Shown one piece after another: positions 23,894 through 37,324 of a stretch of 64,000 bases of DNA; positions within the stretch are counted from its first letter, which is position 1, and every line of letters begins with the position of its first letter. A model generated the notes under the pieces. It was not told where the DNA came from, ran no database searches, and was given only the letters and a program-made list of their open reading frames with translations. This DNA is from Torreya grandis (lineage: Eukaryota; Streptophyta; Pinopsida; Cupressales; Taxaceae). A program made the position numbers and the translations under genes. The stretch is taken from contig JARHVA010000460.1 of NCBI GenBank assembly GCA_037957365.1, positions 2,176,001 through 2,240,000 on the forward strand. The letters are read 5' to 3'.

Positions 23894-23955
23894 ATAACAC
23901 GTATGTGTTATGGTCATAATGTGTATGTGTTATGGTCATAATGTATATGCATTAT
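23894..23955. repeat. 22-bp tandem repeat TGTATGTGTTATGGTCATAA
   Basis: About three units of a 22-bp sequence, absent from the matching place in copy 1 (about 735-750). Confidence 0.8.
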
Positions 23956-24544
23956 TTGAATTTAGGCTTGAAACCACCAAACCTAATTGCGTATGCATTA
24001 TAATGCATACACATTCTATAGAGTTACGTTCTTATCACATTGCATAAAAAAATCACAAAAAATATATTGGTAGTTGTAGATGGTCTACTAGTAGATGGTT
24101 TACTAGAATAAATGTTAAAGTTACATTTATATTCCTTATACTTTAAATTTATTTTAATAAATATAAAAAATAGGGTCACTCTGCATTTGATAGAGTTGGT
24201 CCCACAACTGCATGCCTTACGATGTGGAAAATAGTTTTACAAAATCTAAACTAGTCAATACTCAAGCATTTTTAGGGTCTCAGTATTGAACCTAGGGATT
24301 TTAGGGCATAAATTTTGTAATTTATGTCCATTTTAGGTAAGTATATAGTCATTTTAAAGGTTTTAATGCCTTTTAAATTGCTCACTGACATTTCTAGGAA
24401 TCCTAGGTTTGTCAAAATTGAAGTTTGAAAACCACTCACTTTGAACTTGATCAAAAGTGGTGTGATTGGTGCAACATAAGTCACATTGATGACCTGCACA
24501 CATCAAAAAACCACTTTGTGTTAGTTTCACTTTCTCATCATCCC

Positions 24545-25125
24545 TAATCAATTCATACTCATCTCTCATCACCCCTAATCACTCTCTCCTCATTCCTCAT
24601 TGTCTCAATTACTCCCTCATTGACCTTCACTATCCCTCACCATCTCTAATCACTTCCTCATCATTTGTAACTACTCGCTTATTGACCCTCACTATCCCTC
24701 ATCATCCCTAATCACTCCCTCCTCATCCTTCCTCATCCCTAATCACTCCCTCATTGAACCTCACCATCCCTTATCATCTGTAACCACTCCTTCATCACCC
24801 CTAATCACTCCCTTATTGAATATCATCATTCCTAATCACCCCCTCATCATCCCTAATTATTGATTCATCATCCCTCATTATCCCTAATCACTCTTTCCTT
24901 GTTCCTCATCATCCCTAATCACTGATTCATCGTCCCTCATAATCTTTAATCACTCATTCCTCATCCCTCATTTTCCCTAATCACTCCCTCATTAACCCTC
25001 ACCATCCCTAATCAATCCCTTATCCTCCCTAATCATTCCCTCATTGACCCCCACCATCCCTAATGAGTCCCTCATCATCTCTACTCAATCCATCCTCATC
25101 CCTCTTCATCCTTAATCACTCCATC
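24545..25125. repeat. Minisatellite, left arm
   Basis: Dozens of degenerate units such as CCCTAATCACTCCCTCAT and CATTGACCCTCACCATCC. Same family as 893-1,085 and, inverted, 27,470-28,020. Confidence 0.9.
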
Positions 25126-26036
25126 CAATACCTTGATGGTGGGTATAATAACTTCTTACTTGTGCTAGACTGGATTATTTTCTAATTCCAAATTTTACTT
25201 ACTCAAATAAGGCCCAAATAAAATCTTCTTTCACTTATCCTCTTTCACTCAAATAAGGAACTCAAAGATATCGTCTAAATGTCTGGTGGGATTCAAAGAT
25301 CTATATAGTGACCCATGCTTAGATTATGGAGAGATTGTGTAACTAGAGCCCCAGATTAGAATAAATAGGTAATAAATTGAGAAAAGGGTGGGATGAAATT
25401 GTATTACTTACATATATAGATTGGGATTTGGGCATCTAAGAATCCCAATCCCAAAGTTGAGAATCCAAATTTATATCTATAAAGATAAGGGTGATTGGAG
25501 ACTAGTTGAGAAATCCAATCCCAGCCCCATAGTTGACCATATATCCATAGTACATCAAGAGTATACCAAATTGCTAGATAGCTATGTGGTCACCAATCTG
25601 GTAGAGTGTGATCTAGTCTGGTAGATGATAGAGTGTATATCCCAACCCAACTTGATCTATACCTAATCTGATCTATACACAACTTGATATATAAATGAAA
25701 TGCAGGGTATATGCCTTAATCTAGTGTATCAAGGAGGGGCCACTCAGAGCTTGGGAAGGCTTGGTGGGCCCTAAAGGACAAACTAGGGCCTTGCCATACT
25801 TTAAGTATTCCTTGATCCCCAATATGATATATCAAATAATAGATTAGGAATGTGTCCCCCACCATAGATATATAAGGGGAACAATTATGAAGGCTCTACA
25901 TCGATCTCAAACGTTCCCTACCCACTAAGGCAATGAAATCTTTCCCTACCTACTTCATCTATGCCAAGGAGTAAGGCAAGGGAAGCTTATATTTTTGATA
26001 TCCAACTTTGCTTCACCTAATAATATATGCCCAAAT

Positions 26037-26039
<3 letters not shown>

Positions 26040-26122
<83 letters not shown>
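26040..26122. repeat. (TA)n microsatellite
   Basis: An uninterrupted TA tract of about 83 bp. Copy 1 has only ATATATATG at the matching place (about 2,000), so it expanded after duplication. Confidence 0.98.
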
Positions 26123-26125
<3 letters not shown>

Positions 26126-27469
26126 AGTAATATAATTTCATCCCACCCCTTTCTCTCTTTCCTACCTTTTTATTCTGGTTTGGGGCTCTAGATACACACT
26201 CTCTCCATAGTAAGGATTATTAAGGTCTAGAAATATGTGGTAAATGTCTCTTAACCTTCAACTTAACTTAAATATATTTTAAAATATATCTAGAAGCATC
26301 CAACATAGGTGGAAGTCTAAAACAAGCATGTTTTGGATAAGTCATAAGATGTTGAGAGACTTAAGGTGCATGAAACAAAAAAGAGGCCAAGTGTAGAGAT
26401 CAATTAAGATATGATAAGGCTCAAAGAAATCAATAAAGAAACTAATAATAAAGAGGATAATGAAGGAGATGTGGGAAAAAGGTCTCTAGGTCTGGTGTAG
26501 AGTTTAGGTCTAGGTTTGTGGAGGATTGTGTAAACATTAACTAGGGTTTAGTAAACAAAAACTCATATATCTTTCTAGTGAACCATAAGAAACCTCTACA
26601 ATTTTGTAGATAGGTGTCTAATTTTTAAACTAATCTAGGTGGTTTTAGAATTTGAAATCCCCCAAAAGATAATATATTCATGATTATTTTTAATAGGCCT
26701 AAAACATGACTTAAGGTGTAGTCTTTCAAGGTTTATTGAAAATCAAAGCTATAACAGACTGTAGAATGTGTTCCTTGTCATGTGTAATCTGAAAATGAAT
26801 GCACGAAGTCATTTTTATGACCTTTAGTATGAGTTTGGATCCATAACCCATTAAACAATAGATTAGACCTAAGTGAGATGGTGAAAAAGTTTGTTTTGTT
26901 GCATTTTGGCAAGAATTAAGTACAAAGAATGGAATAAGCTTATGTGCTAGCTTAGATATAGTGTCAAATCAAATAAAAGAATATTATTATGGACATCAAG
27001 ATTTGGTCCTGAGTGAAATATTTTCTATAAAGGGTGATAGACCTAATGAACAAGGTCTGATATGATAGAACTATGTGTTATTTTTAAGAATTATGTTGCT
27101 ATGGACATGGATCAATGTTTTGATGGATATTGTCACTAGGAAGCTAAAGAAGTGAAATTAGGTTCAAATAGGTGTTCAATAATAGTATTCAAGGGGGACT
27201 GAATTATAGTAAAGAGGATACAAATAAAGGTTAAAACCTAGAAGAAAGCTAAAAGCCTTATGAGAAGACCATGTTTGTTGTGTCATGTAAAGGTGGTGTA
27301 CTTAAAAAGAATAAACCATGTTTATTGAGTGAGTAACAAAATTAATAGTACACAAACCTCATCTTAGTATAAGGAGTTAAATATGTGTTATGAAATAAGA
27401 AAGGAAGGCTACAAATTCTAAAGGAGATATAAAATACATAGATGAATAAACCTATAAGAGGCCTACTTA

Positions 27470-28020
27470 CATTAGGATGAGGGAGTGATTAGGGATGATG
27501 ATGGATGGTCAATGACGAAGTGATGAGGGATGGTGAGGGTCAACAAGGGAGTGATTAGGGATGATGAGGGATGATGAAAGAGTGATTAGGGATTATGAGG
27601 GATGATGAGGGAGTGATTAGGAATGATGAGGGATGGTGATGGTCAATGAAAGAGTGATTAAGGATTATAAGCAAATGGTTATAGATGATGAGGGTAGTAA
27701 AGGTAAATGGAGTGATTAGGGATGAGGAGAGATGAGGAGGGAGTGATTAGGGATGATGAGGGATGAGGAGTAAGTGATTAGGGATGATGGGTGATGAGGA
27801 AAGAGTGATTAGGGATTATGAGGGATGAGGAGGGAGTGATTAGGGATGGTAAAGGTCAACGGAGGAGTGATTAGGGATGATAAGGGAGTGATTAGAGATG
27901 ACTAGGGATAGTGAATTCCAATGATAGAGTGATTAAGGATAATGAATAATGAGGAGAGAGTGATTAGGGATAATGAGGGATGAGTAGGAAGTGATTAGGG
28001 ATGAGGAAGGGATGATGAAA
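27470..28020. repeat. Minisatellite, right arm (inverted)
   Basis: Degenerate units such as GAGTGATTAGGGATGATGAG, the complement of the left-arm family. Confidence 0.9.
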
Positions 28021-28419
28021 AAGTAAAATTAACACAAAGAGGTAATTTGATTTATGGAGGTCATCAATGTGACCTATGTTACCCTAGTCACACCACTGCA
28101 AATCAAGTTCAAAGTAATTGGTTTTCAAACTTCAATTTTGATAAACCTAAGACTCCTAGAAATGCCAAGAGGCAAGTTGAAAGGTATAAAAACCTAAAAA
28201 TTGACTATATGTTTACTAAAAATGGACATAAATTGTAAAATTTATGCCCTTAATTTCCTAAATTTAATATAGAGACCCTAAAAATTCTAAAGTACTGATT
28301 ATATTGCATTTTGAAAAGCTATTTTTCACATTATAAGGCGTGCAATTGTGAGACCAACTCTATCAGATGTAAAGTGATCCTAATTTCTTATATTTACTAA
28401 AATAAATTTAAAGTATAAG

Positions 28420-31400
28420 TTTAAATTTATATTTATATATTTATACTTATAATTTATTGAAATTTGAATTCAAAAAATAAAGTATTTTGGCTCAGAAATG
28501 GCTTGGATTCTGGAGCCAAAGGCTTGGCCCTGTCAATCTACAATAGGGTGCTAGAGTTTTGATAGAAAATAACAAATTTCAACTTCCATCACCAAATATA
28601 CTATGAATTTAAATTAAAAAATTCAAAAAATTATTACCATGACAATGAGCACACTCTCTTCTTTCCCAATTTATGATTTTTAAAATATTTTTTGGACTAT
28701 TTTAAGGGTTCAAACTATGTTTATTTCTAGTTATACATTTTTAGGCCATTACATGCTGTCAATATACATGCCTATTCATGTTTATTTAATTTATTTTTCA
28801 TTGACCTAAGTGCAAAATAAATTATATAGTCACAAACTAGGCCTAATTATACACACATTCACAAAAAAAAATCAATTTTCATTTTTTTGGGTAGTTAGGG
28901 GGTCGTATGGCCGGCTATCCATTTTTTGGTCAGTTTTCAGGATCTATTTACTTATAAAATTAATAAAAAACTCATTGAAAAAATATAAAAAATATATGTG
29001 ACAAACTAGAAGATATTATCTAAATATTCACCAAAGGGTTTCAAATAATATTAAATGATGCTAAAAAAATGGTGGGCCACACGAATGCCTATCTACTCTA
29101 TTTTCTTAAAAAAAAAGGAGTTCCTCTTCAAATTTTAGATATTTTACATAGTTATACTTAATCATTTTTTTTTAAAAATTAGTGTTTTGAAAACTAGACT
29201 GAAAATGCTACAATTCATGTTCTTATACCATCTTCAAATTTTGAGTGTAGCCATCTCAAATTATCTACAAAAGTTCAAATTTATGAAATTTTAGGAAAAT
29301 CATGTCCATGGGTAGGCCATTTTTTATCCCCCAACTTTGTGCACCTACCCCATTCAAGATTTATAAATTATAAACAACATCATATAAAATGTGAACTCTA
29401 GTTTTCATGCACCAAATTTGCATCTATCTTAGTCATGACTTAAAAATAAAAACATTTACCTTAAGTGGGCATTAATGGTTTGCTCAAGGGAAAACATTCA
29501 TGTGGTTATTAGTTCTTACATAATAATTTGATCAGTCTTGTGACCAATACACCTTGGAATCTAGACCAAAGGAGGTCGATCATTCATGTGACCGGAGAAT
29601 ACTAATTATTTCAACCCATTCAATGATCAAATTTGAAAAACCAAGGCACTATGTAAAGTACCATGTAATACACCCACATAAAAAAGGGTGACACATTAAA
29701 ATGACGCATATTAATAAATACTAAATTCACAAAATTATGAATCTATCCACTATTTATAAATATCATATTGATTATTTTTCACACTTATTTTAGAGAACAT
29801 CGGGCTAGTTGACTACAATTCACCCTAAAGTAACTAAACATTACATTAAGTATAGGTAATTGTGAGAAATAAGGATAAATAATGATCAATTAAGGTTAGT
29901 GAAAGGTGCAAGGTGTAGATTGAATAATGTTTGCACTACAGAGGAATATTGTGACTATTAATAACTAATATGGGAAAATTAATTACAATTATATCGAAGA
30001 GACTAAATATTGTACTAGGAAGGGTGAATTGGGACCAACAATCCTAATTAATTTCATTGAAGGGTTTGATTAGTCCAAATCCACCATGTTTTATAATAAT
30101 AAGAACTAATTATGACCAATAATAATCAAATATGACCAATTGAGTGTGATTAGACGTAAATTTATCCATACCTTATCCTTATGAGATGAAAGTTAGAAAA
30201 TGAAACTATGTGCTACTTCACTTATGTAAATAAGCTCTTTTTGGTATAAATATGCAACACCAAGCCTTCACTATATAGAGAGTGGAATCGAGGGTAGAGC
30301 TAGGAGGATTGTGTAAGATATGATCAGTGTGCATGAAGTAGTCATCTCTTAAATGGATTAGGGTACATGTGTGTATATATAGGTTTATTTGAATTCAAAT
30401 TAGGAATTATTCATGCACAATCTGACCATAAAAATCCTATATATGTTTCTAGTGTAGATGACCAGATTAAGAAACACAATAATATGGTATATACGAGTAA
30501 GTGTAGGAAGTTGGGGGGGGGTATAAAATGAACATTTTTAAACGTGAACGATTTGTAATAAAATGTGTACATGATTTTAGTTGTTAGGCTTGGTAATTAC
30601 CAAGCCTAGAGCATTTGTGGTCTATAATGCATACCCTCTAAACCATATATGTGCTATACAACATACACATTATAACACGTAAGTAGTATAACATGTACTG
30701 GTTCCACTATAATGTACAAAAAAAGGTTTAAGAAAATTCATTTTTATTCTATCCAAACCACAAATTTATTCCAAAACCCTCTGTTAATGCTTCAATAAAC
30801 AACCATTTTCCCTAGAAAAATTCTCTCCATATCTTTCAAAAGCTTGTTGAGTGGGATAACTGACAATGCCATGCATGAGAAGAGGCAAGTAATTTAATTT
30901 CTACCAATTAAAATAAAATTTAGTATTTTTTTGGGATTTGCATTATTTTTTGTTAAAATTGATCATTTTTTGGTTTGGGTAGCACATCAAACCCCTCCAC
31001 ATGTAGAAGAAAATGTGGGAAGTGAATATGAAAAATAAAACTCATGAAACCATCTTAACCCTCCTACATTTCCACAAGACCCCCTAGGTAGTCACAAGGA
31101 TTTGGCCGCATATATAGTAGAAAATAAATATAGATTGAGGAGTTAATTAGGATAATGAGGGGTCCCCATTTGACCAACCCACACCATACTCATTTGGCAA
31201 ATACATGAGTCATTTTAGGTGAAGTTGACTTGATAATGGGTCAAATTGATAGATGAGCATATCATAGAGATAAATGTAGGTCATATTATGTTATATAATT
31301 CCTATTTATATTAACATGGCACACCTTATGGGTCAATTGAAGCCTTATTTAGACCCTCCATAAACTGACAAGCCCAAGGTGCCATATAAAAGTAATGACT

Positions 31401-31429
31401 GGACTATGGTCACCAACAAAAAATCATAG
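28420..31429. other. AT-rich DNA, no recognised gene
   Basis: Only short chance ORFs. The single structured item seen is the palindrome at 30,585-30,608. A run of nine G lies near 30,512. Confidence 0.6.
30585..30608. repeat. Perfect 24-bp palindrome
   Basis: TAGGCTTGGTAA followed at once by its exact reverse complement, with no spacer. No function is evident. Confidence 0.9.
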
Positions 31430-34400
31430 TCGGGCCTAAAACCTCCCCTCTATTGCTTCTCCCTTTGTATCTAAGGCCTCCCTAGAGGTTCCCACCTCTC
31501 CTTCCCATCTTGTTAAATTTTTTTAGGCCTAATAGAGTATCATTTCTCAAGTTTCACATCCTCAAAAATGTTCATCTACCGTTAAGATATCTTTAGCAAG
31601 CAGATGCTTCTCTAGGGGATTGTGCAGCCCATCCTGTGGTGGTGGCGACTCTCCCTAAGAGAAAAATGGGGATAAACACCATTCAATTGTGCTTTATAAA
31701 TTCACTCTTCCAAACTAGAATAATAGTTTTTTAGTCCTTGAAGATATAGAGGATGGCTAGGGAGAGCTCCATATGGATGACATTTCCCAATGAATATTCT
31801 CTCTTGGAATGTTTGAGGTCTCATAGACTCCTCTCACAAATTCTGCATGTGAACTATTTTATAAGAAGTGGGGTTTTTAGATTTTATCTATGTGAAATAA
31901 TTTAAATATTCTAGATTTATTTTTTAGACCGCCCTAAAATGTATTCGACCTGATGCTATATAATTCTACACTCTATATGAGGAGGGACATGGTAACACCA
32001 ACATAGTGTCACCCAAGTTTTCTCCCTTAATTATTGCCATGGGGGAAAACCCATCACATAGAGACATTTGAAATTTTTTGTATATTTATGACCATTCATT
32101 AGGCATACTCAACATTCATGCTCCAAATGATGGCCCTGACATACATTTTTTATGGTGATATCTAGTTGACAATTTATCCCTTGGCACGTGGCTCATGTGT
32201 AGGTATTTTAATATGGTTGAAAACCCCAAATACAAATCTGGTGCCTTTACCATGAGATGGTCCATGGGAGAACATGAAGAATGGTATTATCTCAAGAATA
32301 TATGGGGTCTTATCGATCCTCTCCTCCGATGACACTCATTAAATATCATACCTTGTTTTACATGGTCTAACTGCCATACTGACATCAATCACATCCTCAA
32401 AAGGTTAGTCCATTACATTTTTTCAGAGTAAAATATATTTTATTTTAAAACACTAATGACTATCATGTCAATCCTATTTTTGAATACGTTCTTTCAGACC
32501 ATGCCCCCTCTCTTGTAGAGTGGTCTAGATCAAAAATATGTTCAAAGTTCCACGTAATCCTTTCATCCTTAAGACATCTTTTGAGCCATGAGCGAACCAT
32601 CCATGTCATTGCCCAAGTTTGGAACCTGACATCTTTATTACCTTATGCTACCAACTAGATCGATTGGTGTAATGAGGTCATTCTACGCACCACCAACTTT
32701 CTCCACCACTATGAGAAGCAAATCACTCATCATAAAAAGGGGGATGAGGCTGTGCTTAAGTAATTTCATAGAGTTTCATCCCTTATTGAAAATAGTCCAT
32801 TTGATCACCACCTATAGAACCTAGCCACCTCTCTCAAACACCAAAAACAAGGTGGTAGATGGTTATGCTGCTAGAGGGGTAAAACTTCATGCTCACCTAG
32901 ATTGGATCAAAATCAAAGACAAGGGTTTGAAGGAATTTTTTAAACCCCTAAGGGCCAAAGAAATTGGATACAAGATCAAGGATATTAATTCAGCTCAAGT
33001 GAGTTTCACTTCTCTTTCGAACATTTCCTCTACTTTTCTGGTCCACTATAAATTAGTGTTTCAAATTTAGGAGGAAACAAGGGTGAGAACTCAAGTTATG
33101 CAAGAGTGCCTCGATGTGGTGCCTCGTAAGTTGAAACCTGTAGACTGAAAAATTTGTGTGCACCTTTGAGTCTCCATGAATTCACATAGGCTCTTCATTG
33201 CATGAGTAATGATAAAGTCCCTAGCTTTGATAGTTTTCTGTACAAATTTTATATAGCCACATGGGAATTTGTTGGGCCTGATTTTCTTCAAGTTTATAAA
33301 GAAGCTCTGTAAGAGCAATCTTTGGGTGCCATAATCAATCAAGATAATATTAAATTCATACCTAAAAGTGGTGACTTAGAGTTCATTACCAGTTGAGAAC
33401 CCATCACATTATTAATGCATTGTATAAGTTCCTCGTTAAAGCTCTTCTAACCACCTCCATCTCATTATTCATACTATTTTTAGACCATAACAAATGATAT
33501 TTATTAAAAGCATGTATATTATTGATAATATTATTTTTGTCTCGGAAGGCATGGAATAGGCTAAGGCCTCTCATCAGAAAACCATATTTATTAAATTGTA
33601 CTTTGAAAAGGTTTATAATAGAATTAAATGGATTTTTATCATAGCTATGTTGAAGCCTCTTGGTTTTGGCTAGTTATTTAGCTCGACAAGCCAAAACTTA
33701 TTGGAGGATAATTTTGCCTATCTCACTATTAATGGTCTCAAATCTATCATTACTTACCTTAAAATCTCCATTTGTCAAGGTTTCCCTCTCGCCCAACTCT
33801 TTATGTTATTTTTGTAGAAGCCCTAGGTTATTTTCTTGCTTATAAGGTTGAGCAGGGTCTTGTTCGAGTTACCATTCTTCTTGAACAATCCTCTCAACTC
33901 ACTAATGGCCACTTTACTGATCATACTTTCCTTACCATTAAAGAGAAAGAAAAAAATTTCTCAAAATCCATGATGTATCTTGACACTTTCTATTTAGCTT
34001 TTGGGTCTAGTTTGTAATAAAATAAAATGTAATGTTTTAGATAAAGCATGATGCCTTTGATTGAGTGGCTTCTCCATTACAAGTGGATATGGATCAATAG
34101 ATGAGAAACATTAAAATTTGTGGGCATTCCCTTTGCCTTTGATAGTTTTTCCATAGAGCTTTGGTAATATGTCCTAAACAGTGTTAAAAATAAGGTTAAA
34201 TAATAGTTTACTAAGTTACTTTCCTTAGTAGGGAAATTCTAAGTATGTACTAAGATCTTGGTGGTTACTCCATGTCTACTGTTATTCTTTTTGGGCTCCC
34301 TCTAAAGTCTATTATTATAAGTTGGCTATAATTCTTAGATATTTTCTCTAGTCTAATGCCAAACACATGAGGGATTCCATTGAGTTGCTTGGGACATTTG

Positions 34401-36210
34401 TTGCCTTCCTCATGATAAATGAGGTATGAAAATTATTGATATTTATAAACAAACCATAGCTCTGTGTGCCAAATGGGTAGTTGAAGCCATTGAAGACAAT
34501 GAATCTTGGAAAATTTTGTTAAGGCATTGTATATCTTCTAGATCTTCCTATGGTAAATTTAGTTAGAAAAATATTGGCTTTCATAACCTTCTTATTATAT
34601 TGGTTCTCGTCAAAATTGAAGGTTCCTTTATGGAAAAAATCTTATAGAAGACATTTGAGGTTGTTAAGCCCCATCTGAGGTGGATTGGTGATGGTTTTCA
34701 CACTATTCTATTTTTTTATGATCATAATATGTGGTGGTCTCCCATTATTACCAATTATAATATTCTATTGGCAGAGTTGACTAAGATAAAAGTGTTAAGG
34801 ATCTTCAAGAAATTAAATCATACCATCTAGGATTTGATCTTTGCTAGGGATTGGACATTTTAGCCATATTTGAAAGTAAAATTTAATTTAAATAATGCAG
34901 ACTTACCTTCTATTCTCTACATTCAAGAGCTAATGCCAAATATTATGTTTCATAAGCTAGGTTTGCAACCACCAAGTTCATGGTGAAAGGACCAGAGATC
35001 AAATTTTGACACTAATTTTAAAAACTACTTCCTAGGAATCTTCTACCAAGTTATGAGTCCTTTCTCTTATGCTCTCAGTAAAATTAATAGGTGATTAGGT
35101 CTTAATTCATTCCCTAGGATGTGGCTGTCCTAGTTTGACTGAATTTGGAAGTATAATCTCAAACCCAAGTTGGCCTACTTCCTCTGGTACTTGGTTTATC
35201 AAGGTCTTCTACTTGGGGGATGTCTCTCCCATATTCAAATTGTTCAACCCAAGTGCCCTACCTGCAAGTGCCTAGTCTTTCAAACATACCTTCTGGTCAT
35301 GTCCCAAAGCCTAATAAGCTTGGTAATGGATTCATAAACTTTTTCATCCTTATCTCCATGATCCCTTTTTTTGGCATCTTGCCCTTCTTAGGGATTTCAA
35401 TATCTGGCTTGCTTTTATTACCTTTTTAATGCAATTTTTCAGAGCTGTGATTATTTTCAAATTATGGAAATACATAAATAATTAATTCTTTAATAAGGAA
35501 AAATATTCTTATCTTTTTTCTATTAATGATAAGGTTGATGTGATATCTTTGGCCTACATGCATATTCAATCCCAAACTGAGATGGTTGCCATGTGGGTAT
35601 GGCATCTGTAAGAAATGCTAGATCACTAGGAGTGTTCCTTGCATAGTGAATCATGTCCCACCTGATTTCCCACCCTAAGGTCTGCCATTGCCACCTCCCA
35701 AGAGACATTGAAATAATTCCTGCAATCATAATCAATTCTCCCCTCATTTCTAGCAAGGGATAGAGGTCACCACCACTACATGTAAAGTTTGACATGATGT
35801 CCTCTTGAAGGGGTTCTCCAACTGGCATTATTGCTAAGATTCAACCTAGTGATGGATGGGCAATATTTATGACTTTGGTTCTGAACTCCATGGATGGTTG
35901 GGTTATGTCAGATCATCTTTCGGGAGAGCCTTCCACTTGGACTACTATGCCACCCAAGGATGATCCTCCACCTCCTCCCTTGGGTGTTGTGCCTTTTGCT
36001 TAATTCTCTTATATTTTTATAATGTCATTTTGAGTGTCATGTCTTGTATATATTTGATTTTTATTTCCTTTTTTTATGTCATGATCTGAGTTTACGTTTT
36101 GCCTTCCAACATAGAGTTTGAGCCATGAATATCAACTAGATATGTTGCTATGTAATCTTATATACTTTTATTATTTGTATAATAAGATATACTGAAGCAT
36201 TTCAATAATA
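31430..36210 (+). mobile_element. Nearly full-length but ruined LINE (non-LTR retrotransposon)
   Basis: Endonuclease, reverse transcriptase and zinc-binding tail appear in LINE order on the plus strand. ORF2 probably began at ATG 31,790 (MNILSWNV). Upstream sequence (about 31,430-31,740) may be the end of ORF1. The 3' end is set loosely near AATAAACAT at about 36,210. No target duplication was found. It belongs to a family related to the LINE fragment at 21,263, because the IIDxxxQxIxLxAKWxVxxxE block is shared (34,425-34,490). Confidence 0.8.
31790..35440 (+). pseudogene. LINE ORF2 pseudogene: endonuclease and reverse transcriptase
   Basis: The frame starts MNILSWNV, then TGA at 31,814 where this family normally has Arg (WNVRGL), a likely CGA-to-TGA change. 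Endonuclease blocks: NIHAPNDGPD (32,111-32,140), WLMCRYFNMVENP (about 32,190-32,230, usual GDFN altered to RYFN) and SDHAPS (about 32,498, catalytic His kept). Reverse transcriptase blocks: FPSRPTLYVIFVEALGYFLA (from 33,778) and FTDHTF at 33,913-33,930, where the second catalytic Asp of the usual (F/Y)xDD is His. A zinc-binding-like CPTCKC occurs near 35,260. Frames shift repeatedly, so no functional product is possible. Confidence 0.8.
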
Positions 36211-37244
36211 AACATATCATTACTAATATATAATTTGTTTTATAATTGCAAATAAAATATAGATGGGGAGAAACCCAAAGTCTGTTGGATGATTTTGACA
36301 ACATGAATGCCCCTTACTCATGTCTACTTAGCCAAAAAAACTCACTAATTTAGATTTATGCTTATTCAATATTATAAATCTGTTAATATGAATAGAGATG
36401 TTGACATTCCACCTTCAAAAATAAATATCTATGTAAATATATATCCACCCTCAAGGGTGGAACTCCTTAATCATTACAATGTAATTGAAATAAATTTTAA
36501 TTTAATTGTATGCTTACTTATATTAATATAATTTTAATTAATGAAATTGACTACTTAAAAGTACAAATATTGATATCTATGTAACTCCTAAAACCCAAAC
36601 GTCAATAAATAAATAAATAAAAAATTATGAACTTTGCAAAAAAAAGAACTTGTAATTGTCACCCTCCAAAGTATAAATGTCATAAATAAATTTCACACTC
36701 AATTTAATAGTTATACCTGCATTTTGGTTTTGTTTGCTTGGAAAATTAAAATAAGTTGAAATCTAACAAATATGCTACACCAACTCTTAAGTATGTCAGT
36801 CCAAATTAAATCAAAGTAGGACCAGTTCATAAATAGTGGGCACTCTATTTTCTTTGGCAGAGTTTATTTACTGTTACATTCCCATCATGATCAGAGACAC
36901 ATACATTGTAGAATTTTCACTTGCAAATGTAATATTATGAACAATCCATGTGTCATATGTTGAAAGGATGATCAAATGGTTGGGAAGACACCCATGCTTA
37001 TGACGGGGAGCTCCAAGGTTGTGATGTGCTTGTTGAGCATGTATGCTTACAACACTATTGTTGTGATGTAAACTAAAAGTAGGGTGCTCAACATAAATGA
37101 AAATGTGAGACGAAAATGCTTACCTCTGGGAAAATTTTGATTAATTATCATTGTCAAATTATTGTTGCTTAGAGTTTCACACACAAAATGTGAAATGATA
37201 TCAATGATTATAAATATCAAGTGAAGTGTGACTTTTGATTTACA

Positions 37245-37324
<80 letters not shown>

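Larger units (their letters stand above)
16881..26825. repeat. Segmental duplication, copy 3 (gene, flank and downstream part)
   Basis: The left part matches copy 2 (3,140-7,182) and the right part matches copy 1 (1-2,691), so this is the most complete unit in the window. Insertions specific to it are about 18,410-19,735, a poly-G tract at 20,262-20,289, a LINE fragment at 21,263-22,873, about 245 bp at 23,492-23,737 and the outer inverted-repeat arm at 24,135-24,545. The unit is at least about 8 kb without these. Confidence 0.9.
24135..28419. mobile_element. Large inverted repeat with minisatellite arms (foldback-like)
   Basis: Left arm (24,135 to about 25,125) and right arm (about 27,470 to 28,419) are inverted copies. 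Each has an outer segment of about 400 bp starting CTTATACTTTAAATTTA and an inner ATCACTCCCTCATC-type minisatellite of about 550 bp. The outer segments align throughout, for example GTTGGTCCCACAACTGCA on the left and its diverged complement at about 28,340-28,358. The 2.3 kb centre has no transposase and includes a (TA)n tract. Inverted arms built from tandem repeats are the hallmark of foldback-type elements. No clear target-site duplication was found, so transposition is inferred. Confidence 0.6.

Noticed and set aside
24120..24135. Target-site duplication for the large inverted repeat
   Set aside because: TTTATATTC and TTTAAATTT agree at only 6 of 9 positions in AT-rich DNA.
24545..28020. 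CRISPR-like regular repeats
   Set aside because: Units are irregular, degenerate and lack distinct spacers. This is a plant minisatellite.
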